Of a stretch of 64,000 nt of DNA, positions 1 to 11,969 are shown piece after piece. The notes beneath the pieces were generated by a model. It did no database searches. It worked only from the letters and a program-made list of their open reading frames with translations, and was not told the DNA's origin. Location of the stretch: contig JAKJXP020000021.1 in NCBI GenBank assembly GCA_022225965.2, positions 1 to 64,000 on the forward strand. Reading direction: 5' to 3'. Source of the DNA: Diatrype stigma. Taxonomy: Eukaryota > Ascomycota > Sordariomycetes > Xylariales > Diatrypaceae. A program made the translations under genes and the position numbers. Each line of letters opens with the position of its first letter. The first letter of the stretch is position 1.

Positions 1-24
1 AAATAGCGTTTAAAAGATGCGTGG

Positions 25-114
25 AAATTTTTCGGGCCTTTTTTAAAAAAAGAGGCTCCCCGTAGCGCAGCGAAGGGCCGTAGCCTGTTTTTTTAAAAAA
101 GGCCCGAAAAATTT
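25..114. repeat. Long imperfect hairpin at the left window edge
   Basis: Two 33-base arms at 25-57 and 82-114 are reverse complements with a single mismatch (52 against 87); the outer 27 bases match exactly. They enclose a 24-base GC-rich loop. Each arm has a T/A-rich block next to cgggcc/ggcccg, and the loop contains gtagcgcagcg. DNA on the right is AT-rich to about 220. The structure could be a foldback or transposon end whose remainder lies left of the window, or an organelle-like GC cluster. I cannot assign it to a family. Confidence 0.7.
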
Positions 115-2320
115 TATTTTGAATCCGCTAATAGCAAAAATGCCAAGAGTTAAGAAATTATGTATAATGTACGCTTTAATATTAACAGCACCTTGCGTAC
201 GGATAATATTTAGGAGGAAAAGTGCAATAAAGCGATATGGGACAGAGACAAAGGGAGGGAGGGAAAGAGAGAGAAGGTGGGGCCTTGTTAAGACAGGGTA
301 TCAATATACTCTACGGCGTCTACGGCGTGTCCACGGATTTTGGACACGAGCCCTTTCGAACCATCCACGAAGGTTTTTTTTCGTGCCCACAATGTAGCAA
401 CGAAAATTTCCTCGCGAACGTCGTGAAAACGGGGTTGCACAGACCAAAATATGGGCTAAATCTTGGCGATTTCGACCAAAGGTTTCCGTCCGTGCAACCC
501 CTATTCTGGTCCGTACAACCCTTGTTTTCACGAATGTCCACGATATCCACAATCGTCCTGTCTATCGACCAAAATCGTGGATCTCGTCCACCCCATTCCA
601 CGGAGGTGGTTCGTAGATGGAGTGGAGTGGATTGAAACCCTGCTAGGAGAGCTACAGCTATTTTCAAGAAATGCCACTGTCAGGCTAAAACGACTTATTA
701 CCTTTGTTGTCATCCGACATGTATGGATGTACCTGATGCGATAGTTGATAGGCCAAAGGCCCGATGGGCCAAGACATACATCTGTTAGATCTAGGCATAT
801 ACATAAGGTGTTGAACCGGAATACAGGTAAGTAGATTGACGTGACTAGATGAGAGACGAAAAAGGGAGAACGATTATGATAACCAGAAGTAGTTTGGAAG
901 AACTAAGACAAGTTGTAAGAATTTCAACAACTTCGCCAGCATCTTCATTAGCCGACCGACCTGAGCCATCTCATACACATATCTACCGGCTCGAAGCCCC
1001 AGAACGTCCACCTACTTCCCATCTGGTACAGTAGCAGCGTCTTCAGCCTCTGTCTCACTAGCGTACCCTGAACCCTTGAGTAGATGCGGGATATCCCTGG
1101 GCTTATCGGATTGTAATGACAAGCTTACATCGCATCAACAATCCCCAACGAGCTGAGCAGATCCAGCTGAGACAACACCCCATCCCGGCATTTGCATAGG
1201 TATTGTGTATAACTACTGCGGTGAAATAAATCACTCAGCACTTCGTGGTTAGTAATAATATGATTTGCAACCCCGCAGACAGGATCCCCATGCTTCATTG
1301 GCGCGATCACCCACTGCAGACTACAGACTGCGAAACAGATGGCGCAGTGAAAATTTGGATATTGGGGGATGAGGAGGGGCAGGGTGGGAGCTGAGAGGAG
1401 GTTCCTTGACTCGCGAATGGGAAGATATGAAGCAATCCATCATCACGCAGCATGCTTAAGTGCATGTTCAGCAAAACGTCTATTTCAGGAATTTCCTCTT
1501 CAGGAAAGCCGTTGGACACTAACGGCTGTATTGGCCTATCACAGCACTTCAGCTTTTCCCCAGTGCACAGACCACAGCTTATTCAAAATAAGGCTTTTCG
1601 GGGCCCACAACTATCCTTACGTGAGGGAATTCGGGCGGCCTCCCAGAACTCTCAGACCTCCCAGCCAATGCCCTCGGGCGCATACCTGGTAAAAGGTTGT
1701 TTATTGTTATTCCTCTACCTCATTTGTACGGATGCAGTCACGCCACATGATGTCAGCAACATTGTCTCCAAGCTCAAAAGGACCCATTGCAGCTAATCTA
1801 GCTGCAAGCTTATTGATATTTGAGCTCCAATGTTGGCTGGCTCCCTGCTCTCTTGATAGAGGGCTCCGCAGGGCTTGGCTGAAATCGGTGCGCGAATTTC
1901 AGGATGAGGTAGGGAGAGAGAGTTTGCCAGCTACGCGGCACTGCCCCTTTTTCTCCAAACCTTACTTTGGAGGCACGCTGCAACATTCGGTTCACGCATC
2001 AGCATGTGATGCAATTTCGTCGTTCCAGTACGAGACACTCGAGTCAGCACTGTGGGTTGAGACAAAGGAGTCCAGCATCGGACAGTGTCGCATCCTGTTG
2101 TGGTGCTGAAAATGACACCCAAGAGGTTCCCAGGAGGTTTACCCTTCACCGTATTTCTGACATGACTATAATAAACGTATGCCGCAGCTAGATTTTATGC
2201 GTCTCATCTCACTGCTTCTCTACTGCCATATTGACCCTCCAATTTCAACTTGTCTTCCAGAGTCTCGTGCTCAGCCTTTCTTGATATATCCGCCATTTAG
2301 ACCTGTTCATCTTGTAAACG
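115..2320. other. Gene-free stretch upstream of the ATPase gene
   Basis: I find no convincing gene. The part from 120 to 220 is AT-rich, and 230-280 is a purine-rich run (gggagggaaagagag). Between 320 and 610 there are many degenerate copies of short words such as tccacga and tgcaaccc, but no clean period. Open frames here are short, overlap on both strands and resemble nothing I know. The last few hundred bases should hold the promoter and 5' leader of the ATPase gene. Confidence 0.5.
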
Positions 2321-5300
2321 ATGGATGACGCCGATGACCTTAAAAAGGGCCCCACGGAACGTGTCCGTTGGCACGACGAGGAGGCTGCCCGACCTTCTCG
2401 CGGTGATGATGCGCCTCGTCGCTCTATGTCTATATCCAGCATACGAACCCGCCGCGAGGTAGACCTATCGGTTACCCTCCCAATTCACTATCGTACAGTG
2501 TAAGTCGTGTCGCCACTATATCGTCCAGTCGTTATATCTACTTGGACATTCATAATCACCTGGATTAAGCAAGGCCCAATGATGTGAACATAGCCGTGAA
2601 TAGTCCAGTCATATGTGACAATATTTGTGATCAGATATAGCAGGAAGTGTGGGATCAGATTCTACGACTATAGGCTGATTGCAGAAAATGAAGTACATGA
2701 TACTGACAACATCCTTTTCATTTCAGGTCATTCAACATCGAGGAGTCCAAGAGCAAGGATCTCGCCGCGCTTCAAAAGGCCAACGACGCAACTACCAGGG
2801 GTCGATAGCCACGTTCCTAGATAACGTCGCAGCTCACTGCTAACGTCGTTGGTTTAGAACTGTCGACCCTTGACTGGCATGTGATATCGGCCGACGAGGC
2901 AGTCCGCCGGCTTGGATCCTCGATAGCGGAAGGTCTCTCGGACGGACAAGTCTCGCGCAAGCTAAAGGAACACGGTCGCAACGCCCCATCTCCTCCCAAG
3001 TCGGACAGACTCCAGAGATACTTCGGCTACTTCTTCAAAGGCTTTGGGCCTATTCTGCTCCTAGGAGCCATCCTAGTGTTCATCGCTTGGAAGCCCCTGG
3101 GAGATCCTCCGGCCTTGGCAAATATGGTACGCAGTCAGTGATGGAACGTTGAGAAGGAACTGCGTGTCTATCAGGTTCTGACCAAACTGCTACTATTAGG
3201 CCTTGGCCATCGTCTTGGTCGCTGTATTTCTTATCCAGGCAGCCTTCAACATTTACCAGGACTGGAGTTCATCTCGGGTCATGAGCTCGATCAAAAGCAT
3301 GCTCCCGGAAGAATGCCTCGCCATCCGCAACGGCGTACAAGTATCGCTCTCCGCGGCTGATCTGGTGCCCGGCGACATCGTCTGTATCAAGGCTGGCAAT
3401 AAGCTCCCGGCCGACATGCGCTTCCTCCAGACCGTGAGCGATACTAAGTTCGATAGATCTATCCTCACTGGCGAGTCGATGCCCCTTGCGGCGACCGTTG
3501 ACTCAACCGATGAAAACTACCTTGAGACTCGCTGTATTGGCTTGCAGGGGACACACTGCGTGTCCGGCTCATGCGTCGGATTGGTTGTGGCCATTGGCGA
3601 CAAGACAGTCTTTGGACGGATCGCAGCTCTGACAAACGAGCCGAAGGCCAAGATGACTACCTTGGAGAAAGAAGTGATGAGATTCGTCCTCATAATCGTA
3701 TCCATCATGCTTACAATGATCGTTCTTGTCCTCATCGTCTGGTGGGTTATGTCTCCATTTCTACCCCCTTATTCCCCCTTTTTTAATTGTGGTCCCGTCT
3801 CATGCTGACTACCACTTTCAGGAGCGCGTATCTAAGAAAGTCCCACCCGAACTGGATCAGTGTGCCCAATCTTATTGTCAGCTGTGTCAGTGTTGCTATT
3901 GCGTTCATTCCTGAGGGCTTGCCTATTGCTCTGACCGCCGGGTTGACTATAACTGCAAACCTGATGCGAAAGCAGAAGGTTTTGTGTAAGTCACTAAAGA
4001 CCGTCGAGACTTTAGGCTCAGTGTCGGTCATTTGTTCCGATAAGACCGGGACTCTCACAGAGGTATGTAGTTATATTTTGATGGATAGACATATCTTTTC
4101 TAACAATGCTACGCAGAATCGGATGACAGTTACTGAATGCACCATTGGGAATCACACTCTCAGTGTAGATGAGGCCGAGGATGAGCAGGCAGAAAGCACA
4201 GATCCAGAGCTCGCCGGCATCGTGACCAGTGCTGTCGGCCAGGTTCGCGCGCTTGCTGGTCTCTGCAATGCGGCAGAATTCGACGCCGCCACCATGCAGC
4301 AGCCCATTGAAACCCGTCGTGTCTATGGAGATGCCACAGACCAAGCAATCCTCCGGTTCTCAGAGCGACTAGGCCCCGTCCATCACCTCCGCCAGTGCTG
4401 GCAGAAGACATACGAGCTTCCGTTCAACAGCAAGAACAAGTTCATGATCCGCACGTTCTCCCTGTTCAAGCGAGACTGCTTGAACGACACGCTGCCAGAA
4501 GCCGAAGCGGATGCGTTTCAGCCCGGCGATACGTAAGTCTCACCACAGGTCCTACCCATTCCCATGTTTATCTACATCTACGGCGGTTCGCTAACCCTTC
4601 ATCTTACCTGACTTGCACCAGTCTCCTCACCATCAAAGGCGCGCCGGACGTGCTGATCAACCGGTGCTCGCACTTCACCACGAATGCGGGCGACGCGCGC
4701 CCCTTCGACGCCGAGACGCGCGCCGCCTTCGAGCAGGTTAAGGACCGGTACAGTCGCCAGGGCAAGCGCTGCATCCTGCTCGCACGCAAGGTGCTCCGCC
4801 AGGCCGCGGTGCGGAGCCCGCCCGGCACCGCCCAGTTCGAAGACGAGGTGAGCGGCGAGCACGCCCGGGCCGGCCTCACGCTCGTCGGGCTCGTCGCCAT
4901 CGTCGACCCCCTCCGCCCCGAGATCCGCGATGTCGTCGCGACGCTCCGAGGTGCGGGCATCCGTTTCTTCATGGTAAGCAAGCTAAGTGCAAATAACTCA
5001 CTCACCAGCCTCTGAGTATGAATACATACACATATATACCGATAAGCACGTGGAAGGGAGGCGACCTATCACGTGCATGATATGTAGTTACGTCTGCGTG
5101 TGTGGTAGCAAGTAGCTGATCATATCCCCATCTTTCCCACAGGTAACCGGCGACTTCGCCCTGACGGCGCTTGCTATCGCCCAGGAAGCCGGCATCATCA
5201 GCACTACCAACCTCCAGATGGTAGACGGCGTCTCGGCGCTACCGCGAGAGCCCGCCGCCGCAGGGTCGCGGTCGATGGACACGGTGGTAGCAGAAAAGCA

Positions 5301-6660
5301 ACAGTCGCCGCCGGCGACGGCAACAGCCCCACGGACGTCCCTGGTCATCAGTGGCCCGGAGCTGGCGGGGCTGAACGAGCACCAGTGGCGCGCGCTGACG
5401 GAGTACGAGGAGATCGTGTTCGCGCGGACGACACCGGAGCAGAAGCTGCGGATCGTGCGGGCATTCCAGGCCGGTGGTGGCGGGGCCGGGAGCGGGCGCA
5501 TGGTGGTGGCCATGACGGGCGACGGGGTCAACGACGCGCCGTCGCTCAAGGCGGCCGACGTCGGCATCGCCGTGGCGGGCGCCTCGGACATCGCCGTCGA
5601 GGCCGCCGACATGGTCCTGCTTGAGTCGTTCGCGTCCGTGGTCGCGGCCGTCCAGTACGGCCGCGTCGTCTTCGACAACCTCAAGAAGGTCATCTGCTAC
5701 CTGCTCCCTGCCGGATCCTTTGCCGAGTTCTGGCCCGTCATGACCAACGTCCTGTTCGGGCTGCCGCAGATCCTCTCTTCCTTCCTCATGATCATCATCT
5801 GGTATGTGGCCTTCTTTTGTCCCTCACCCCTGCCCCTTTACACCCTCTCATTATACTGCTAGAGGTCTCCAATCATGTGCGAATGGTCCAGTTCTTCTGG
5901 ATCTGCTTTTTACTGGCGTTTCGGTTTTACTAATGGCGAATATGTTGCATTTAGCTGCTTTACCGACTGTGCCGCCGCCACTGTCCTATCGTACGAGAAG
6001 CCAGAGGCCGACGTTCTCCTGCGGAAGCCGCGCGACCTCAAGAAAGACCGGCTGGTCAATTGGCAGCTCGTCGTCCAGGCGTACGGGGTCCTCGGTGTGA
6101 TCGAAACACTGGCCTCTTTCGCCATGGCTTATTGGTACCTCGACCGTAACGGAATCCCTTTCAGCGCACTATGGCTCTCCTACGGAGTTCTTCCGGATTA
6201 CATCGACCCAGATTACTATGCCGAGAAGCTCAACGTAGCATCGTCCATCTACTTCGTCAATCTCGTCGTCATGTAAGACTCTTCATATACCTATCTTTCC
6301 TGATAAGCCTTTGAATCCGCCAAACCAGGTGTACTGACCAGAAACCCTATCTTTTACAGGCAATGGTTCAACCTACTCGCGGTGCGCACCAGGCGGTGGA
6401 GCATCTTCCAGCAGCCCCCTATCTTCAACAAGCAGACCCGCAACCTAAAGCTCATCCCTGCCATCCTGTTCGCGCTTGGCATGGCGATTCTCTGGACCTA
6501 CATCCCCCAACTTCAACCTGTCATTGGGTCAGCTCCAATTCCGGTGGAGTATTGGTTTTTCCCATTTGCCTTCGGTCTCTTCATTCTGCTCCTGGATGAG
6601 GCGCGCAAGTTCTTCGTGCGGAGAAATCCCCATGGCTGGCTCAGCAAGGCTGCCTGGTAA
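2321..6660 (+). CDS. P-type ATPase, Na,K-ATPase alpha-like (type IIC), 10 exons
   Basis: Predicted cation pump of the plasma membrane or an internal membrane, driven by ATP through an aspartyl-phosphate intermediate. Exons: 2321-2499, 2727-2800, 2858-3126, 3200-3741, 3822-4062, 4117-4532, 4622-4973, 5143-5801, 5955-6272, 6360-6660. All splice phases agree and give 1116 residues. In order: a charged N-tail, the cation-ATPase N domain with M1-M2 (exon 3), TGES at about 264, M4 with PEGLP, the phosphorylation site DKTGTLT (Asp428), the nucleotide-binding KGAPD (about 579), the hinge TGDGVNDAP (about 816), then M5-M10. M6 contains FTDCAAATVLSYEKPE. The match to animal Na,K-ATPase alpha is closer than to fungal ENA or PMR pumps, judging by LETRNI/LETRCI-like and VETLGS blocks. 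No beta-subunit gene is visible nearby. Ion specificity cannot be read from the sequence. The family call is firm; exact exon ends are probable. Confidence 0.93.
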
Positions 6661-7720
6661 CAATGGTTATGCCATGTCCTATATCCTGTCTTCCGCTTAT
6701 ATTCAAATCGGTTAATTGCCATCGTGAGAAGAAATACCCTCATGCTGTAGTCCGACGGATCCACATGCAAAAGGTTCTATCCAAGTGCATTTGCGGAGAA
6801 ACCAAAGGGAAAAAGACCTCGAGTAGGCCATTGTCAATGGCACATTTGTCGTTGGGCGTCCATTTGCCTGGGTAACTGAATGAGTTCTATGGCATGGAGT
6901 TTTCTTTCTTCATGTCTTCCTCTACCATGATCAACGAGGGCAGCGTTATCTCGCTAGGGGGGTTGCATATTGTCACGTACAGACGCTGTATGTTGATAGC
7001 ATGCCCATCGACACGCCCGAGGACGAGTTGGAGGACCTATTAGATATAGTACGTAGTTATAAAGAGGTATATATCGCCGATGGATGACACTTAAGCGTGC
7101 TGTCATCATTAGTTGCCTGCTGCTTTGGCCGTGGACATCCCTAAGTCCTTTCTTCAGCTCCATCTTAAGGTCACTTGTTGCGGAAGGTATACCGGTAGCC
7201 CTGCTACCACAAGTTGGAAGAAATGGTTAAGTTCCAATTGCGAGATGTACGGCGGACAGGGCTTATGAAGAGCAACAATATTGACACTGGTGTTATAGTT
7301 GCGCAGTTACGGTAGGCAGTAGAGAAGCTCGCGGCAGTTGCTCACTCAAATGGAACCTCCTTTGACAAGACACTTCCCAATGCATTCAATTATTCCAATT
7401 ACATCTGAGTGGACGAGAAAGGCTAATGCCGTGATACGCATTAGGTGAATTGTCGCGATATAGGGGCTAGATAGGAGAACTTGGATTACATCAGTGGTAA
7501 TCGGCACCTAGCGATTAGGTAGAGACACATTATTGTACATGGAGGTTTTCCGCTCGCTAGACTGGAGATCGCTTCTTTCATTCTTTATGGTAATAGTAAT
7601 TCTGTTCCTGCATCCTCCTTATCTCCGATCCCCCGAATTTGACACGAATGAGGGACAATGTGTTAAATCGCCCACTCCCAGTCGTTATCCAATCCATTGC
7701 CACCAAACAGAGGTTGCTCG
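6661..7720. other. Intergenic region between convergent genes
   Basis: This holds the 3' ends of two genes facing each other (ATPase from the left, GH16-like from the right). The open frames are short and unrecognisable. No RNA gene or repeat was seen. Confidence 0.5.
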
Positions 7721-8437
7721 CTAGGACAAGATCTCTACCCAGTCAATCGACTGAGTGAAGCCCTCGGTCAGCGGCTCACCGCCGGTAACCAAGCGCGGGC
7801 CAAGAAGCAAGTCCATGGGATCCGTCGGGATGAAGCTCCGGTCCGTGATCTCCCCGACCTTCTCCCCGTCAAAGAAGAAAGCGACGTGGTCGGCATCATA
7901 CTCCAGCGTGGCGGTGTGATACTCCTCGCTGTACAAGTCCACGCCGACATCGACCGCGACCGACCTGGCATTGCCGCGCCGCGCGCTCTCGAAATACAGC
8001 TGGGTGTCGCTGAAGCTCTGGTCCGTCGTGTAGCCAAAGTTGATCTCGCTGAAATCGTTGGGACCGTCGTCCCAGAGCGCCACGCCCCACCAGACAGGCT
8101 GCTCCGTCGGGCGCGCCGTCAGCGAGAACGATACCGTGAAGTTCCCCGACGTAAAGCGCTGCGCCTTGTACCGCGCCTTCGACCAGGAGCCCGGGCTGTC
8201 TGGCGGCACGCCGGACCGCAGCCGGAAGCGCGCTTTGCCGCCCTCGACGACGGGACACGTGTATTCGCAGCTCCAAGCGTTTGTGCTGAAAGCGTCGAAG
8301 TCATCTCTGAACGTGGCGCGTGTGACGTGAGAAGTCCGTGTGCTACTGTCGAGGGAATGGGCGGCGGCAAGAAGTCCCGGCACATAGAGACTAGCCATTA
8401 GGATGACGGCGTTTAGGCAATGGGCGATGCTATACAT
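7721..8437 (-). CDS. Secreted GH16-like concanavalin A-fold protein with altered catalytic motif
   Basis: Intron-free frame of 238 residues. It has an N-terminal signal peptide (hydrophobic residues about 8-25, cleavage near LLAAA) and then one jelly-roll domain of the glycoside hydrolase 16 / glucanase type. Recognisable blocks are FRDDFDAF, WSKARYKAQRFTSGNFTVSF, PVWWGVALWDDGPNDFSEINF, the LYFES strand, HTATLEYDADHVAFFFDGEKV and a C-terminal IDWVEILS. GH16 enzymes act on beta-glucans with an E-x-D-x-E signature. Here the aligned stretch reads E131-I-N133-F-G135, so the first Glu remains but the Asp is Asn and the acid/base Glu is Gly. The protein may be a non-catalytic glucan binder, a degenerate enzyme, or a family member using another residue. 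A TATA-like element lies about 64 bases upstream of the start. Confidence 0.85.
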   Translation of the reverse strand: MYSIAHCLNAVILMASLYVPGLLAAAHSLDSSTRTSHVTRATFRDDFDAFSTNAWSCEYTCPVVEGGKARFRLRSGVPPDSPGSWSKARYKAQRFTSGNFTVSFSLTARPTEQPVWWGVALWDDGPNDFSEINFGYTTDQSFSDTQLYFESARRGNARSVAVDVGVDLYSEEYHTATLEYDADHVAFFFDGEKVGEITDRSFIPTDPMDLLLGPRLVTGGEPLTEGFTQSIDWVEILS

Positions 8438-9562
8438 GGTTGCTAATCTGTACTTCCGTTTGAGACGAAATGAGATACAAGGAGAATGAGAAGGGCCACG
8501 TTATATACCTAGCGAGAACGGTCTCTTTTAGGACGGTCTCATATTCTCTCCTTGAGAGGAATATTATATTTGTTGTATATGATGGATCCCCGTTAGATCC
8601 CATCTGAAGTGTCCTGCCAATAGGTTGGGGGACTACACTGACATATATACACAATATATGTGGGGCGTGGTACCCCTATTCAACATGTGACTTAGACTGC
8701 GTATACCAATCCGTGCTTCTCCGAGGTTCACTAGTTCTGAACAGTGCTTACTGCCAAGCTACATTGTACTTTGGTTTAGCTGTGGTTAATAATAGCTCGA
8801 AGAACAATGTCTTAGTTGCTATCATCGCTGTCATGGTCATGCTTGGTTGTGTAGGAACGCCTTCTTCAGGGGGGGCTAACGCTTTGGTCCTGGTGCTCAG
8901 GAACGAAAACTTGTCGTGTTGCCTGAAGCATTGTAATCACGGCGAGGACTGTCGCCAAGGCCATCCGGACGGCCACATCGTCACCAGCGATATCAATTAT
9001 GATGTTCTCTTACAAGCTCAAGGCACTGCCAGGTCGGGAGATGTCAAGGAGATTGAGTCCAGCAAGAATGCAGGCTATAAACTCCAGCTCTAACGGAATA
9101 CTCGGTGCGCCATCTACTGCCGCAAGGTGTAACGTCATCTTAAGACCCCGTCAGCCCTGTGTCATGTTCCACATAAGATGGTGCGTACGACTCAACCGGT
9201 GGCGTGGCAGTTGTTTGCGAATGCGATCTCGAAGCCCAGCCTCCTGGCCCTCTTGGCTTTCATGATACGGTCGCGGACTCTGGGAGTACCCACTGGCTTC
9301 GGCCCCGCAGCAGCCGAATCTCCGGACGGAAGCACCTGGAAGCCGGCCCGCTCTCTACATGGAGCTGCCCACATCATGTTACCGATCGGCATACTTACTA
9401 GTTGAAGCCAAGTCGTATTATATACGTATCAAAGTCCAATCTGGAGCTGATAGAACAAATCACCCCCATTTACCTTTGTAAGCGGTTAAACTTTTGTTTA
9501 TAGTGTTGTTGTTTAACGTTACCTTTATCTTCGTGATATAATACATAACCAGGACCGCATTT
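8438..9562. other. Intergenic region, possible gene remnant at 9000-9400
   Basis: The part next to 8438 is the GH16-like promoter. From about 9000 to 9400 the base composition is gene-like, and short open stretches occur on both strands, for example a minus-strand frame from 9392 to 9192. None resembles a family I know and no consistent splice model joins them. It may be a decayed gene, but I do not call one. Confidence 0.4.
8501..8507 (-). promoter_or_regulatory. TATA-like box of the GH16-like gene
   Basis: Read on the minus strand this is tatataa, about 64 bases upstream of the start codon at 8437. The distance suits a short-leader fungal promoter. Assignment is by motif and spacing only. 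Confidence 0.4.
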
Positions 9563-10512
9563 TTACAATTCCTCCTTGGTAGACTCCGAAGGCGATTCCT
9601 TGGCCTTGCCCTCGCCCTCCTCCGCTTTCTTGAGTACCTGAGCGGTGATGGTGAAGTCGATATCCCTGCCCTTAGACCGCTTTGCCTTGGTGTGCTCCGT
9701 GGTCCATGCCACGACGGCGCCGTCGGATGGGCTCGAGCTATACCTGGAGAGGTCCGAAAGCGTGTCTGTTTGAAGTAATGGCATGTCAGCATTGGAATAC
9801 CATAATACTTGTCATAACATAGTGTTCCATAGCAGGCAGATCAGGTAGTCAGATAATACAGCGTGGTCTACTCTCACTCACCTGCACAATCGCTGCCCTC
9901 CGCCACCCAAAGAGGCAGGGCGCGGTAAATGGCGCCCGGGGCGAACAGCACGACCTTATCCTTGTCGGCGGGGTCATCCTCGCCGCCCCGCACCGCGCGG
10001 GGGTTCTCGGGGGGCTTAGCGATCTCAGTCGCCTTCTCGCCCTTGCCCTTCCGCTCGAAGACGGAGAACAGGCTTCCTCCTCCACCATTATTACCGTCGT
10101 CCTCTCTCTGCTGCTGCTTCTCGATCCAGTCGCGCACCGCCACGGGCACGTCGGCGTAGTCCATCTGCACGAGGCTGCGGTCGTAGCCGTGGGGGTCGAC
10201 GCCGTCCCAGCCGCCCGGGTACGGCTTGTCGCGCAGCGCCTTCTTCAGCACGCCGCTGTACGGCTCCAGCCCGCGCGGCGGCGGCAGCGCCAGGTCGTCG
10301 AGCAGGAACTCCGACGCCCGGAACGTCCGCCGCGCCGAGCAGGCTGGAAGAAACTGCTGCTCCTCGCTACTGGCGAAGGGGTCGGTCCAGGGGAACTCCT
10401 CCGGGCTCATCTTCGTCGGCTTGCCCGCCAGACGCGGCGGGTTCTTCTCGAGGCACGCGCCTGTCGAGAAGAGCGCGGTGCCGGCTGCGAGGAGTAGGGC
10501 GAGGGGCTTCAT
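9563..10512 (-). CDS. Secreted protein of unknown function, two exons
   Basis: Exons 10512-9882 and 9765-9563 on the minus strand are joined across a 116-base intron with a GTGAGT donor and a caaacag acceptor. The join gives DCAGDTLSDLSRY and 277 residues in total. The N-terminus is a clear signal peptide (MKPLALLLAAGTALFSTGAC). The mature part is rich in Pro, Glu and Lys, with few Cys and no membrane segment. The region around residues 60-130 (ARRTFRASEFLLDDLALP, YDRSLVQMDYADVPVAVRDWIE) looks folded. The middle holds a Gly/Asn run and the C-terminus is a charged Lys/Glu tail. I do not recognise the family, so a secreted or vacuolar protein of unknown function is all I can claim. Confidence 0.75.
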
Positions 10513-11969
10513 GGTCGCGCCGTTGGTTATATGTCGTGGATGTGTGTATGGGGTGAATTAAGGTGGTAGGTAATTAATCAGGCCGAGTTTTGAAGACTGA
10601 CACCTATATGGCGAAAGCCGGAATTTATGTGACTTGCAATCCTCCATCGCGCTCTGGAAGTGTTGTGCTGTCCTTCGGAATGCCTTCCGTGATTGCCTAA
10701 TCTGGTTTCTTTGGAGTCGTGAGGCGATGGGGAAAGGCGAACAGGGGTTCCCCAAAGCCCCTCATAGGCCCCGCATGGATAGCGGAGGTCTCATTCACTG
10801 AGCTGAGAAACATTCGGAGTTACAGGCCTCTTCTACCCCAATTGGCTTATTTTCTTCGCTCTTCCGGTGCGAAGTTCCTTACCCCCCTGGCATGGGGTTC
10901 TTCATTATACTATCAACTCCCTGGTTTGCGGTCACAATTATATGAGTTGCTTAGACTAGTCGCATCCTTGGCTTAGCCTATGGAACCCCAGATCTATGAC
11001 TCGTTTGACAGTTCCGCCCGCTACTCAGGAACAGTTTCATGTTGATGATACGATTCATGACAGTTTCCCCAGGTTGAACTAGAAGATAGTTCCCGGCCTA
11101 GTAGCTCAAAGATAAACTGGAAGCTGTGTCTGGTTCGATTATTTCGGTCGGCAACTGAGATTCGACCGGTATGAGTTGAACTTATGTCTGATTGGGTCTC
11201 AAGGTTATTTGGCCATTTTCATGGAAGGTCTTTGATGAGACGGCTATCGGACTGTGCTTTTGGCTGCGACTAGCTTCGCTACGACTAGCAATACCATCAT
11301 TGATGGGCAGTATACTGTGCCCAGATCACAGGCTTGCCAATGTTAAGAAGCAGGGGGTGGGGATAAAGATATAGAGCTGCAGAGCTGGCGGTTAGAAGCT
11401 GATATGAGATAACTCTCGGGGCGAAGTCAGGCGGCTTTTCCTACACGCTGGAAATGCCTTCATAGTTCAACTAGACCGTGCGCGAAGTATATCCATACAG
11501 TACAAAATCATATATAGGGGTGTAGGTGCAACCGAGCGGCTATATAGCTACGTGGGAACTGGAAAGTCAAGCAGTGTCCATGTCACTGAGCAACGGCGGC
11601 AAGGTGAAGAGTATACCCTTTCATTATAAATCTACAGAATGAGGAACCATTCTACTTCCGAAGTGAAAAGTATATGTACAGATAAAAAGGGGGCTAATAT
11701 AAACTAACTTTATTTCCTTGTCGTCGTAGATTTCGTCACCGATCCAGTCCAATCCATGTCCCAGTTCCAAATCCAATCCGATCCAAATTCCTCTCATTTG
11801 TTTCCCATTAGTAGAAACGGCGTCGACCCACTCATCCCATCCATCCGTCCCATGCATATATGCAAGGAATGGAAGTATGGAGTGGTTTGAGTGCGCACGC
11901 GATTTCACCGTTTCAAGTCATTACTTCCATCGTATCCCATTCTCTCCTCGATCCCAATCAGATGAGAGC
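10513..11969. other. Intergenic region
   Basis: Upstream region of the 9563-10512 gene and downstream region of the wall-protein gene. No open frame looks coding and no RNA gene was seen. Confidence 0.5.

Noticed and set aside
8713..9405. Possible membrane-protein or enzyme gene in the open frames at 8713-9405
   Set aside because: Short frames on both strands, no family resemblance and no consistent splice model; recorded only as a possible remnant.
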